Made by a program: the position numbers and the translations under genes
Notes under the pieces: model-generated
What the model saw: the letters and a program-made list of their open reading frames with translations, nothing else
Database searches by the model: none
What the model was told of the DNA's origin: nothing
Shown: positions 22,087-34,330 of the stretch, piece after piece
Numbering within the stretch: the first letter of the stretch is position 1
Layout: each line of letters opens with the position of its first letter
Assembly (NCBI GenBank): GCA_022579005.1
Contig: MU401636.1
Location: 1 to 64,000, forward strand
Reading direction: 5' to 3'
Source of the DNA: Poronia punctata
Lineage: Eukaryota > Ascomycota > Sordariomycetes > Xylariales > Xylariaceae
DNA length: 64,000 nucleotides

Positions 22087-24063
22087 CTACAGGCTAGCAC
22101 CATGACAATGCCTGCTTTTCTTGTCGCTTTGATGCGACTAGGTAAAGTAGATTACCTACTGCCGAAGACAATTTTAGTCTAGACTATCCTAAATACACGT
22201 ACTTGGCTCATTTCCTCGCGCCAGCGGCAGCCACCGACTGGATTCTTTTATTGTCGGCATACCGCTACTCACTTTTTGGACGACCCTTCCCAAAGGGGCG
22301 CTAGCGCTACGCAAGTGGACTGCTGAAAAAGAAATCATGGTGCAGACGACCTATTGACGAACGATGAGATAGGTAGACCCAATCAGACCAATCCCCACCA
22401 TGACAACCAATACACAAGTAATTACTTTTATTTGTTAGTGTGCCTAAGGTTGGGGAAGTCTATTGCTTGTCCCGAGAATCTAGATAGTCTAGCGCCACGG
22501 TATAGATGGGCTAATCTGAGAAAGTACCTAGAGAGGCACACAACGTATTACCTACTCACGCATACACATGCAAGAATGACCCGACCCACGATACCCAGTC
22601 ATCGAGTTGTGCCTGAAAGAGGCCAGAGGGTGTTTAACTACACGTACAAGTACATATCGAGTACTGCTTGTATAAGTCCACTCTTGCCATGTTGGTGCTG
22701 CTGCTCCCTTCCTTGCTAAACCAAATGACGACAATAGTTGCGAGTTTAGTTAAATTTGTAAACGCCACGCCTTGCTTGCTTGCGTTGGTGCATCCATTGT
22801 GGTATGAGGTATTGCTTCACAAAGTCATTCATAACAAGAACAAGTGAGGGCGACCGGACAGCCGGAGCGAGAAGGACTACGCTGCCAGAAAGCCTACCTC
22901 AGGTATTCCAGAAATTATGTGTACGTTCTTGTTGATTTGTACGTGTAGGTAGGTATCTTACGAATAGATATATTGTGCGTACAGAGTACTCGTAAACATC
23001 ATAGACCAGATAGTTGATCTTTACCTACTAATACGAGTACAGAAGGTATGTATCATTTACTGTGTAGGCTAATTAGCGAGTAGGTATTATGTGCAAGATT
23101 AAGGTGGGTTAAGCAGAGGCGCGGCCCGCAGGGATTGGCATGACTTAGGTACCAGGTACCTAGTAGGGAAACTATCAAACCAAGGCTCCTATATATCTTA
23201 TATTATATTTTAGTTAACTCGAAGATTTAGGTAGTAGGTATTGCCTATAAATATTATTTACATATACAGGCACGTTGCATTATTAATTTGCCCTTTCTTT
23301 ACAATAAACAATACTAAATAAAAGGCTGAGCACCTACTTGTAAACCTATCAATAATCATATACGCGTAGACTTATTATGCAAGTCAACGCACGTTGATCC
23401 ACAGAGCCACAGACGCAATTGCAACTGTCATGCTAGGCTCCCAAACCAGAGACATGTCTGAAGCTGTAATGGCTTGTGGACGAATCACGTCCCAGAACGC
23501 TCGTGGGCTACTAGGTAAGGTTAGCCTGTAACAAGTCGGCGACCAAACGGCTGAACCAACATGGTAACCCAACACGTTCAAGTCTCTAGTGCCCGTTTGA
23601 GCCCGATCGCTTGCAGCAACGGCAGCATTGTCAAGGAAACGTGTATACGTTTCGTTATATTATTATATAAATGTACGTGTAGGTTGTACGAGTACACGTA
23701 CAGGTATGTACAGTACATGGACGAGTAGGTAAGTCAGGATGCTTGCAGAGTAGCCCGGCGGGTTGACCGGCAGTGATAGACTATACCATATGTGGAATCC
23801 CTTGTAAGCAGGCACGCAGGACCGGTACGTTGTGGGGTTGTATACTCCCGCACTCCTATCGTACGAGTGGGCACCTACTGTGTAGCGTCCGACGGCAATT
23901 CATATTATATTACTTGCTGCATTTTGCTAAGGGCCAATGGCCGATAAGGCATGCATCATCCCCAGCTCTCTAGGTCAAGGTGCAGTCGGTTTGGTACATA
24001 CGTCGGTAGAATAGGCCGTCTGAATATTCCAATGCGTAAACCCAGTAGCGAAGCAAGACGCAA

Positions 24064-26485
24064 ATGACGAACGGGATGAACGGCTTACACTTGACGACCG
24101 AACGAGCCAGGGAACGTCAGAATTCGAGAAGCACTATGGCGTCGCGAGGATCTGCTACTCATGCCTATCGTCCAGCAACACCGCCGGAAGCGGCACAACC
24201 GCCAGAACAGCAACGGCCGCCGCGCAAGCTCGTGTTATGTTTTGATGGCACTGGCAATAAATTCCGAGGCGATGATAGTGACAGTAATATCCTCAAAATC
24301 TTCAGGTGTCTGGACCGGGAAGCTGGAGACCAATGTAAGTTTCCGCACCTCTACCCGTCTTCCACCCTTTTCACCCTCATTTCTCAGTCCGCAATCCGTC
24401 ACTAAAACACAACCATGAAGATCACTATTATCAGCCTGGAATCGGCACATACATAGTCTCGACGTCGCTATCGCACACCAGCATGGGAGCTCGGATTCGA
24501 TCGTGGTACTTGAAGGGGAAAGACTCCGCAGTTGGTTCTAGTTTTGACCACCATGTTGTCGGTGGTTATCGCTTCCTTATGCGATTTTATAACCCCGGGG
24601 ATGAGGTCTATTTTTTTGGGTTTTCTAGAGGCGCCTATGGTATGTCTGACATCGAGCGCCCTCTTCCACGTTGTTTGGGAAAAAGAAAGGAAAAACACCT
24701 GCTCACGTAACTCCTTCGCACCAGTTGCTCGATTCCTAGCGGAGATGCTGGACTATGTCGGATTACTTTCGCACGGAAACGAAGAAATGGTCGCGTTCGC
24801 CTGGAAGGCATTTTCGCAATGGCAAAGTCGGACGCATGATGACTCACCCAAGGGCCGCGAAAAAAGACATGAAATGTACCAATTCATGAAAGGATTTCGC
24901 GAAACCTTTAGTCGGCCGGTCGAGAGGATCAGGTTTCTAGGTCTCTTCGACACAGTGAACTCGGTGCCCCGTTTTGAGACTGCATGGATGCAGCGCTCAA
25001 AGTTCCCTTACACAGCGAGAAGCAGTGCCAAGGTAAGTTGACCCGCCGAGTCTTGGAGCCATTGTTCCAATTCTAAGATAGGTAATACGACACTGCGTGT
25101 CCATCGATGAACGCCGAGCCAAGTTCCGACAAGACCTCATATACCAGAAGAAACCGGAGGGGCATCGCCACCATCATATGCTGCATGATCTGCATGAGAA
25201 ATATCGGACCCGGCGCTTGGCAATATCGAGACAGCCGTCGACGGAAGGCGCGATTCGTGGGCGACGGACGACGCTTGCACCACCCGAGGAACACACGTTC
25301 CGGTCACATTCCCGCTCGATTTCAAGAGCCACGCGGAGCACTGTCGAAGCGCGTCGACCAGGCACCGATGGTAGGTCTGAGATCTCGCGAGCATATGACG
25401 ACGCCGAGTCAGACGACGAAGAGCAAGATATTGACGAAATCTGGTACGTACCCACACCTCACAGCCAAAAGAGAAAATGCTGAAACTTAACACATGATAG
25501 GTTTGCGGTGGGTTAATATGCGTGAATTTCGAAAGGAAAAAAAAACCGCCCCTGCCCCTGCTTCTACGTTCCCCATCCGTCTGCTCCTAGCCCTCTTGTT
25601 GTCTGTTATACTGATTCTTGGCGGTAGTAAGTTGATCGTACTCCCGATGTATACTTTGATACATTATGTCTCACTGCCATTGGCGCATGTAAGGCACTTC
25701 TATAACCGGATCACATAGTAACGTGTAATAGGGGCGGCCACGCCGATGTTGGCGGAGGGTGGGAAATACTCCCCGGGTCCAAGTCAGCAAGCCACGTTCC
25801 TTTGGTTTATATGATCAGACAAGCCGAAAAAGCTGGCCTTAGCTTCGATAACCGGAAACTCCAAGAGATGGGCATTTCAGAAGCCGCGATGCACACCGCA
25901 TCCTCCTCAGGCAACCACGCCATCAGGGGCCTTGAAGAGGCGTCAGTGCCCGACATTCGTATCGATATCTCTGGCCCCAGCCCTATCTCTCCGAAATCGT
26001 CGGGCTTGGATCAGGCCAACTGGGCGCATTTTAACATGAGAGATTTTAGCGAAAAACAGGAACCGAAGCCACGGCCGTTTCACGAGATGATGCACAAAGC
26101 TCATCTCGCTCGCATACACGACTCGCTCGAATTCTCGTCCGGTCTTGGGACACTTCCAGTGCTGAGCTGGAAGTTAATGGAATATTTGCCTTTTAGGCGG
26201 ATGGATTTGAAACCTGACGGATCGTGGGAGCCGATACGGTGGCCATTACCAGCGGGGGAAACCCGAGATATCCCGCACACAGCGCGTATCCACGGATCTG
26301 TAATCCGCCGTATGAAGGATGATCCAACTTACCGTCCTGGGAACTTGATCGTGGGTGGTGGCGGACGGGGAATGCGTAGAGCGCCTGAACACTATGGCAT
26401 TGGGGAGTGGGAATGTGTTGAGGGACATGGTGATCCGGTCGATGAGGTGTGGGTCAAGAAGGTGGCCTCGCTTGTCGACCTCTAA
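24064..26485 (+). CDS. DUF2235 alpha/beta-hydrolase (Tle1-phospholipase-like)
   Basis: DUF2235 proteins are predicted serine hydrolases related to bacterial Tle1 lipases; the fungal role is unknown. Exons are 24064-24334, 24421-24639, 24725-25032 and 25082-25443, then a last exon from 25732 to the stop (637 aa, phases consistent). Residues 51-66 carry the start motif [24 protein letters not shown] spans 91-101; the nucleophile elbow GFSRG is at 157-161 (Ser159); [12 protein letters not shown] carries an acid/oxyanion-type segment; [10 protein letters not shown] near 388-397 is the late conserved motif. A charged low-complexity insert (about 290-385) precedes it. The join before [10 protein letters not shown] is uncertain: skipping 25444-25731 leaves out two residues (usually F-x) found in relatives, and the bases for them exist at 25501-25507; see findings. 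No signal peptide is visible. Confidence 0.82.
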
Positions 26486-27412
26486 CCGTTGAGGGGACAG
26501 GGTCTTGCCTATGTAGCCAAAGTTGACCGCAGCCCAGTATATGATATATCAAAGCTTTATCTAATTCCCCTAACAAAGGAAAATACCTACATGTAGATAA
26601 CAGGGCACTCATAATGGAAATTACCATCACGGTACCTATCACCTAACCGCAGCCGGTAGCGCCTGGCAATCAAGAAGCTGATCATGTGTGTTCCTGTGTT
26701 CCCTACGAGTAGGTAGGTACCTAATCCGCTAACCGGGCGTAGCACTGTACATACTTGGTATTAGGTAATCTAAAGCCACTACGTCCTAACCTAAACCGTT
26801 TATTAACTAGTCCACCTGCTTTTGCCACAACAGGCTGTCGCGACTCTTTGATCAATCAGCACAGATCCATCCCTACCATTTGCGGTCCTTGGGAAAACTC
26901 CATCGTTAACCTATCGCCTGCCTCTAAACCACACGCCAACTATCACAACGTTGATCAGCCCTTCGGCGGTAGTAACAAGTTCAACACCTCTCTGCAATAT
27001 TACCTCACAGAAGTACGGGTTCCGCGCCAGTTCTTGCAGTGAGTGGCAGCAGTGGACAAGACAGCTGCGTGCAATCGCGCGTATGTGTGTATAGCATCCC
27101 ACTCTGTGTCGAGATTGACACGTCCTCGGCCCTCACCCCCCACGAACCTTCTAACGTAGCGGCTTGGTCCGTCTCTTTAGAAGCATCAGTCCCTTTAATC
27201 TTCATACTAGTCTTTGCCCTACTTGCCGACCGCATTTTGCCGTATCGACCTTCCTAAGTGCCAAATCCCGAGGTCTCCGCCGCCGTCTAGCCATTTCGAC
27301 CCTTCCTTCGGGACCTTGGATTCCACGCACCTTTCTATCTTCGATCATATCATCCCACCTATTTTATTAAAGGACGCCCATCATCGGATCCGTGTTGGGC
27401 CTTAATCTTATC
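26486..27412. other. rpb2 upstream region
   Basis: About 930 bp between the DUF2235 stop and the rpb2 start, holding the rpb2 promoter and leader. Pyrimidine-rich sequence precedes the start codon. GTAGGTAGGTAC runs occur near 26,708. I see no further gene. Confidence 0.5.
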
Positions 27413-30400
27413 ATGGCGGACTATGACGAGGGCTATGAGTACGAGGAAGAGTACGGCGATGACAACATTACTCCCGAGGATTGCTGGAATGTCATCTCTT
27501 CATACTTCGACACCAAGGGCCTTGTCTCCCAACAGATCGACTCTTTCAATGATTTTCAGGCCACGACGTTACAGGAATTGCTGGATGAGTACAGCCATCT
27601 GAGCGTGGACCAGAACAACCCACCCTCGAACGATGGCCGTGAAGTTGTCTGTCGTCGGTACGAATTGAAATTTGGGAATGTCACCATTTCCCGCCCTGTA
27701 GTGTCCGAGACCGAGGGCACATCGAGCCCGCTGTTGCCTTACGAGTGCCGGGATAGAAATATGACATACGCGAGCCCCGTTTACGCCAAGGTCGATAGCA
27801 AAGTTTCCGTATGTATCGAACAGCCCGTGTCTCTTGAGGAGATGACGGAGGACCAACAAAAGGATTACGCCGAGACCGGCAATCAACCTACTCGGTTGGT
27901 CTGGGAGGAAGAAGAGAATGTCCTGAAGTACAAACCCGGCGGTGACCGTGTAGAAGCTCCGGATAGTCTTTTCATCGGCAAGTTGCCAGTTATGGTCAAA
28001 TCCAAGGCTTGCCACTTGAGTCGCGAGTCCGAAGATGATCTCTTTCTTCTAAATGAATGCCCCTACGACCAGGGCGGCTATTTCATCATCAATGGAAGCG
28101 AGAAGGTGCTGATCGCGCAAGAACGATCGGCAGCCAATATAGTTCAGGTTTTTAAAAAGGGCCAGCCAAGTCCATATTCCTACACTGCTGAGATCCGAAG
28201 CGCGCTTGAGAAAGGCTCGCGTCTGATTTCGTCATTGATGCTCAAGCTCTACACCAAAGGCGATACCACGAAGGGAGGATATGGGCAGACCATTCACACT
28301 ACCTTGCCTTACGTCAAATCCGATGTGCCCATAGCCATCGTCTTCAGGGCTTTGAGTGTCGTCAGCGACGAGGAAATTTTGAATACAATCTGTTATGACC
28401 GCAACGACAGCCAAATGCTGGAGATGTTGCGGCCTTGTATCGAGGAGGCCTTTTGCATCCAAGACCGGGAAGTTGCACTGGATTACATCGGCAAACGTGG
28501 AAACCAGGCTCATGGAAACGCTCGCGAACGCCGTGTACGAGCCGCCCGGGATATCCTACAGAAGGAAATGCTCCCGCATATTTCGCAGGAAGAGGGATGC
28601 GAGACGCGGAAGGCCTTCTTCCTCGGCTACATGGTCCACAAGCTGCTGCAATGCGCTCTAGGGCGACGTGATACCGATGATCGTGATCACTTCGGCAAGA
28701 AGCGATTAGACCTTGCCGGGCCGCTGCTGGCAAAACTTTTCCGCAACATTGTCCGGCGGATGACGCAAGAGGTACTATCCCATTTGAAGCGAAGTATCGA
28801 GCAGGGGAAGCAGTTCAACATCGCCTTGGCCGTCAAGTCGAATATCATCACGAGCGGACTGAAATATTCTCTTGCGACAGGTAACTGGGGCGATCAGAAA
28901 AAGGCTATGAGTTCCACCGCCGGCGTTTCGCAGGTGCTCAACCGATATACGTTTGCGTCAACTCTATCACATTTGCGACGGACGAACACCCCGGTGGGTC
29001 GGGATGGCAAACTGGCCAAGCCCCGACAGCTCCATAACACGCACTGGGGTCTCGTCTGCCCGGCAGAGACGCCAGAAGGCCAGGCTTGCGGTCTAGTCAA
29101 GAATCTTTCTCTGATGTGCTCCATCAGTGTGGGGACTTCCACGGAGCCGATCATAGAGTACATGATCTCGCGAAACATGGAAGTTCTCGAGGAATATGAA
29201 CCACAGAGGTATCCCCACGCAACCAAGATCTTCCTGAACGGGTCGTGGATCGGCGTTCACCAGGATGCGAGGGCGCTCGTGAGAGACGTTCAACAACTTC
29301 GCCGAGCAAACCAGATTCCCGCCGAAGTATCCTTGATTCGAGACATCCGTGACCGCGAATTCAAGATCTTCTCAGATGCCGGGCGCGTCATGCGTCCCCT
29401 ATTTGTGGTCGAGCAAGAAGATGACCCCGAGAACCACATCCAAAAAGGCTCCCTTGCGTTGACCAAAGATATGGTCCGGAGGCTCGAAATCGACCAGACG
29501 CTACCGCCTGGGAGTGATGAGTATTTCGGATGGCAGGGGTTGGTGAATGCGGGTGTAATCGAGTACCTCGATGCCGAGGAAGAGGAGACGGCGATGATCT
29601 GCATGACTCCAGAGGACCTAGAAATATATCGACTGGCTAAACTAGGCTTCGTCGAGAACGAAACAGGTCCCGACGACCCGAATAAGCGATTGAAGACGAA
29701 GATGAACCCGACCACTCACATGTATACCCACTGCGAGATCCACCCAAGCATGCTTTTGGGCATTTGTGCTAGTATCATCCCCTTTCCCGATCACAACCAA
29801 GTAAGTAGCCAGTATCACAAAGCCCCCCCCCCCAACTACCATCATACAGTCGCTTGTAACTTGCTAATGCAGACCCCTAGTCTCCCCGTAACACGTACCA
29901 ATCGGCCATGGGTAAACAAGCTATGGGTTTCTTCCTAACAAATTATTCACGGCGCATGGATACTATGGCCAATATTTTATACTATCCCCAGAAGCCGCTG
30001 GGGACGACTAGATCCATGGAGTTTCTGAAATTCCGGGAGTTGCCGGCCGGCCAAAACGCTATCGTGGCTATTGCCTGTTACTCGGGTTACAATCAGGAAG
30101 ATTCGGTCATCATGAACCAAAGCAGTATCGACCGCGGCCTCTTCCGGAGTTTATTCTTCCGCTCCTACTCGGACTCGGAGAAACGAGTGGGCATCAATAC
30201 TGTTGAACAATTCGAGAAGCCGTTCCGTGCCGATACCTTACGGCTGAAGCAAGGCACGTACGACAAGCTCGATGATGACGGGATCATTGCGCCTGGCATT
30301 CGCGTCTCCGGAGAGGATATCATCATTGGCAAGACTGCGCCCATCAGCCCCGACAACGAAGAGATGGGCCAGCGTCAGAAGATACATGTCAAGCGCGACG

Positions 30401-31340
30401 CCTCGACGCCCCTACGCAGCACTGAGAGCGGCATCATCGATTCAGTGGTACTCACGACCAATGCCGATGGGCTGCGGTTCGTCAAGGTACGGGTGCGGAC
30501 GACTAAGATCCCTCAAATTGGTGACAAGTTTGCCTCCCGCCACGGTCAGAAGGGTACGATCGGAGTCACGTACCGCAACGAGGATATGCCTTTCACCCGC
30601 GAGGGCATTGTGCCTGATATCATCATTAACCCGCATGCTATTCCATCTCGCATGACGATTGCCCATTTGATCGAGTGTCTTCTCAGCAAGGTATCGACTC
30701 TCAAAGGTATGGAAGGTGACGCGACTCCGTTCACGGACGTTACAGTCGACTCCGTATCGGGTCTACTGAGGGAGCACGGCTACCAGTCCCGCGGGTTTGA
30801 AATCATGTATCATGGGCACACGGGCCGGAAACTGCGGGCACAGGTGTTTTTTGGCCCCACGTATTACCAGCGACTCCGTCACATGGTGGACGATAAGATC
30901 CACGCACGCGCGCGTGGGCCTGTCCAGATTATGACGCGTCAGCCTGTCGAAGGTCGTGCGCGAGATGGCGGTCTACGTTTCGGAGAAATGGAACGTGACT
31001 GTATGATAGCGCACGGTGCTGCGGCGTTTCTCAAGGAGCGTTTGTTCGAGGTCTCGGACGCTTTCAGAGTCCACATTTGTGAAATCTGCGGGCTCATGAC
31101 ACCCGTGGCGTAAGTATTCTCCCTTCGCATTCACCTTTGCCCCCGGCTACTGACGTGCTGCCCCACCATCCATCTAGTCAACTTCAACAGCAGAACTTCG
31201 AATGCCGGCCTTGCAAGAACAAGACCAAAATCGCACAGATCCACATACCCTATGCGGCGAAACTCCTGTTTCAGGAGCTTCAAGCCATGGGCATCGCTTC
31301 CCGCATGTTCACAGATCGGTCCGGCGTGTCTATTCGGTAA
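27413..31340 (+). CDS. rpb2: RNA polymerase II second-largest subunit RPB2
   Basis: RPB2 forms the lobe, protrusion, wall and hybrid-binding parts of the RNA polymerase II active centre in the nucleus. Three exons (27413-29800, 29881-31109, 31178-31340) give 1,259 aa, full length for fungi. The start [16 protein letters not shown] is preferred to an upstream in-frame ATG. Intron 1 (80 bp) has GTAAGT, a run of 11 C, a CTAAT branch and TAG, and joins FPDHNQ to [11 protein letters not shown]. Intron 2 (68 bp) splits an Ala codon. Catalytic-centre features are NQEDSVIMN with Glu869/Asp870, and [13 protein letters not shown]. The C-terminal zinc ribbon has Cys1196, Cys1199, Cys1215 and Cys1218. 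Nothing is broken, and it is the most certain gene of the window. Confidence 0.98.
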
Positions 31341-32341
31341 TTAAGTTCTCCCGCTTGGTCATTAGTTCTTCCAGCCCCTTGCTGGGTGGATATACTGCTT
31401 CCTATGCGGCGGTGAGGATGTGGATGGCCCCAGCGAGAAGAAGGCTAGAAAGAAAGGGAATTCCCTTCGGAAGTGAATGGGAAAATCTGGAGGATTTAGG
31501 GGGGTCATGGTGACGGAACGGAAGGTTTCCTGGAAACCTCTGACTACCGCGCTTTGACAGACTACGGTTTCACGTGTCTGATGTGCGCCTCAGGTGCTAC
31601 TTAATTGCATTGGTAGGCGTTACAATTCCTTTTTTTTTTCGGGCATCGCCCCACACCGCGAGAGGAAAACAAGTTGTATAGAAGCACTGTAAGTACCTAT
31701 GCTAGGATTATGAATTAATTAAAGATGGGCAGAGTGGAGAGGATGTAGCGGTAACTATCTACACCTAGCCGGAGCCTTTTGTTTCGCTTTATCTGATTCG
31801 TCTGCTCGACTTAAAGACTATGAGACGACACTTAGGCTGATTGTATGAGGGACTTGGAACTGTGCCACACAGCTAGGTATATACTTGACACAGGTTGCTT
31901 TTACCCTCCCTGTCAGAGTCATGCATTTGTTAGCAATGAATCTGTGGGGGCGTGTGCCAACGCGCCTGAGGATCTGGGGTCGTTTGTCGGGGTTGTCCTC
32001 GGTTGGGTCGCATGTGAGGCCAGACATGCTCACCCAACAGCTAGTGCAACGACGCGTATCCGACGTCTATGACAGCAATTCAATCACTTTTGCGCATGGG
32101 TGGGAGGTATGTTAGGATTATTGATCTTCACATTTCGTTAATAAGAGAATTTTTTTGGGTGCACCATACGGCGGCAACCAAGCAGCAACAGTGGCGGCAT
32201 TGCAACTTTCTATGTTTCACTGCCCCCGTCAAATGATTGCCACTTCCGTTAAAGACCAAATGACAGCCCATCCATACGCCCCAGTCATTGACTTCAATGA
32301 CCCCATCCCCCCGGAAAAGGATTTACGGGATTTCGTGAGAT
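31341..32341. other. convergent 3' intergenic region (rpb2/RACK1)
   Basis: About 1 kb between two convergent stops. It holds an A-tract and T-tract, likely 3' UTR sequence, and no supported gene. The short frames here lack family similarity that I can see. Confidence 0.5.
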
Positions 32342-33877
32342 TTATGCTCTCGACATGACACCCCACGCGCGGATGATGTTGTCCGTATAACCAGCAAACA
32401 AAGTTTGGCCGTCCGCACTCCAGGCCAAGCTTACACACTCAGGCTCCCGGCTCTTCTTGCCAACCGCAGTGAATTCAGGCTTCAGCTCGTCCACCTTGCT
32501 CTTCTTTTCCAGGTCGAAGATGATGATGCTGCTGGCTGTGGCAGCACAGAGCCAGTAGCGGTTGGGCGAGAATACGAGGGCGTGGATCTCGTCACCGGCG
32601 CTCAGCGAGTACAAGTGCTTCGATTCGTTGAGATCCCACAGCATCGTCGTGCCATCTTTACCACCAGAGGCACAGAGGGATCCGTCGGGAGAGATGGTGA
32701 CGGTGTTGATATAGCCGGTGTGACCGATGTGGTCAGTCTGAAGCTTGCAGGTAGAGAGTTCCCAAACCTAGTGATGGATGGACAAGTCAGCACGCTACTC
32801 CAATATATTTCACGGTTTCTTCTGCCACTTCTTCCTTCTTTTTCGCCGTGCAAGGACGACAAGGATGGGCGCTTCATCAGTGCGTGGTGTAAGATGATCT
32901 CATTGCCTGTATGACAGGCTCTGAAGTAGCAAATACTTGAAGAAGTTGCAAAGCATCATGCGAAGCGGTGTTGAGTCCATTCCCTTGTCGTCGGCACCGA
33001 GCAACGAATCTGTAGATATCCACATACCTTGACGAGCTTGTCCCAAGAGCTAGAGACAATAACGGGGTTCTGGGGGTTGGGGCTGAAGCGCACGCAAGAA
33101 ACCCACTCCGTGTGTCCCTTGTCGGTAATAGTGTACTTGCAGTCTCCCAGTGTGTTCCAGAGCTTGATTGTGCGGTCACGAGAGCCCGACACGATCTGGC
33201 GGTTGTCTGCAGAGAAGGAGACGGACAGGACATCGTTGGTGTGGCCGACAAATCGTCTCGTGGTGTTGCCAGTGGCGAGCTCCCACAGACGGAGAGTCTT
33301 GTCCCAAGACGCAGACAGGGCGTAGGCGCCGTCAGACGAGATGACCTGCATCAAACAAGGTCGTGTCAGCATTTCCGTTTCTCTTGTCCACCTCCTCACT
33401 TGCGACTCGTCCCTTCAAGCTATTCTTCTTGGGGGGGGGGGGGGGGGGGGCAATTCCTTCTCCCCTAGAACCCTCCACCTTTCCCTTTTCGCCAACACTC
33501 AAAGAATACAGAGCAAAACGTACGCAGTCGGAGACAATGTGTGAGTGGCCGTGCAGCGACCGTTTGGGGTATCCGTATTGCGACTCGTCGCGCGTCAGAT
33601 TCCAGATGATCAGAGTTTTGTCACGGCTGGCTGAGAGGAGCATGTTAGGACTGTAGCAGAGATGCGTCAGCATTGTCGTTCGTTCGTCGTCTTGCGATTC
33701 GGCTCAAGTTTCGTACTTCTCCATTGAGGTAGCCAAGCTGGTGACCCAGCCATTCTATACCAGAGCAAAGCTATTAGAACCAGAATGCCAGCCAAACGGG
33801 AGGGGGACATTGGCATCATAAAGCCAGAAACTTACGTGGCCCTCGAGGGTACCCTTCAGAATGAGTTGCTCAGCCAT
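32342..33877 (-). CDS. RACK1/CpcB G-beta-like ribosome-associated WD40 protein
   Basis: RACK1 (Asc1 in yeast, CPC-2/CpcB in moulds) is a seven-bladed WD40 propeller on the 40S head that links translation to signalling and cross-pathway control. Five exons (33877-33836, 33754-33717, 33650-33524, 33345-33028, 32767-32342) give 316 aa, exactly the family length, with all phases consistent. The start is [16 protein letters not shown] motifs include [28 protein letters not shown] and IIRAWG. Introns are 81, 66, 178 and 260 bp. Intron 3 contains a 20-base C run on the coding strand and intron 4 hosts a C/D snoRNA. Two tiny 5' exons (42 and 38 nt) are typical of fungal RACK1. Strong expression is expected from the family; its promoter lies at 33,878-34,330. 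Confidence 0.96.
32870..32967 (-). ncRNA. U24 (snR24)-like box C/D snoRNA in RACK1 intron 4
   Basis: About 98 nt inside the 260-bp intron. On the minus strand it reads: terminal stem CGCTTC, box C-like ATGATGC (53-59 of the 32,900 line), the guide-like segment TATTTGCTACTTCAGA, a C'-like ATGAGAT, then ACACCACGCA before box D CTGA and the closing stem GAAGCG. The 6-bp stem is perfect. The yeast RACK1 gene ASC1 hosts snR24/U24 in its intron, and U24 carries a TTTGCTA-type guide, so gene position and sequence agree. U24 directs 2'-O-methylation in large-subunit rRNA. Box C differs from RUGAUGA at its last base. Release is expected by exonuclease trimming of the debranched intron. Confidence 0.82.
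33431..33450. repeat. G20/C20 homopolymer in RACK1 intron 3
   Basis: Twenty consecutive G on the plus strand, so C20 in the RACK1 transcript, about 85 nt upstream of the 3' splice site. The length is likely unstable and error-prone in sequencing. Confidence 0.9.
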
Positions 33878-34330
33878 ATTGGTCTTTGCAAAAGGGAACT
33901 CTTGTCGGTCAGGAAGCACGCCTCTGAGAATGGGTAGAAAAGGTCGTGGGTTGGCGGCGAGCTTGCTGTCTTGGAAAATGATGGATTCTCAAAATTTCTC
34001 AGGGTAAAAATGTGTGGGCTCAGCTTAGGGTCGGAATCGCCTAATGATCAGATAAGGAGGCACTAAGTTGGTTGAAGGCAGATTAGGTAGGTACAATTGC
34101 TTTGATGTACCTACCAGGTCAGCCTATAGCCCATACTAACGCTAAGTACCCTGAGCACCACCCTGACTGCAGCCTTGCACGCTGCACAATGGCTATAGTA
34201 CCCGCCTTACCAGGGGGCAAACAGAAGAGATAACTTTGTATGCCCTACATCTATAACAACAGCTTACAAGGCTGCAATTAACACAGTATAAGTACCTAGG
34301 TAGAGTGCAGTACTAGTAGAGTTAGTTAAC
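33878..34330. other. RACK1 promoter region up to the RIP boundary
   Basis: About 450 bp of ordinary composition between the RACK1 start codon and the large AT block. No gene is visible. Confidence 0.5.

Larger units (their letters stand above)
20744..24063. other. 3.3-kb gene-free divergent region
   Basis: The longest GC-normal stretch without a supported gene, between the divergent starts of the Ppo and DUF2235 genes. It holds five of the nine TACGAGTAC/GTACTCGTA motifs in the window (21034, 21048, 21122, 22986, 23032) plus one at 23687, a perfect hairpin at 21033-21057, a 16-bp palindrome at 22071-22086 and an AT-rich patch near 23,180-23,290. All open frames are short and unlike known proteins. 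An unannotated long non-coding RNA is possible but not shown. Confidence 0.5.

Noticed and set aside
20744..24063. Small open frames such as 21285-21473 and 22354-22719
   Set aside because: Short, on both strands, without start context, splice logic or family similarity.
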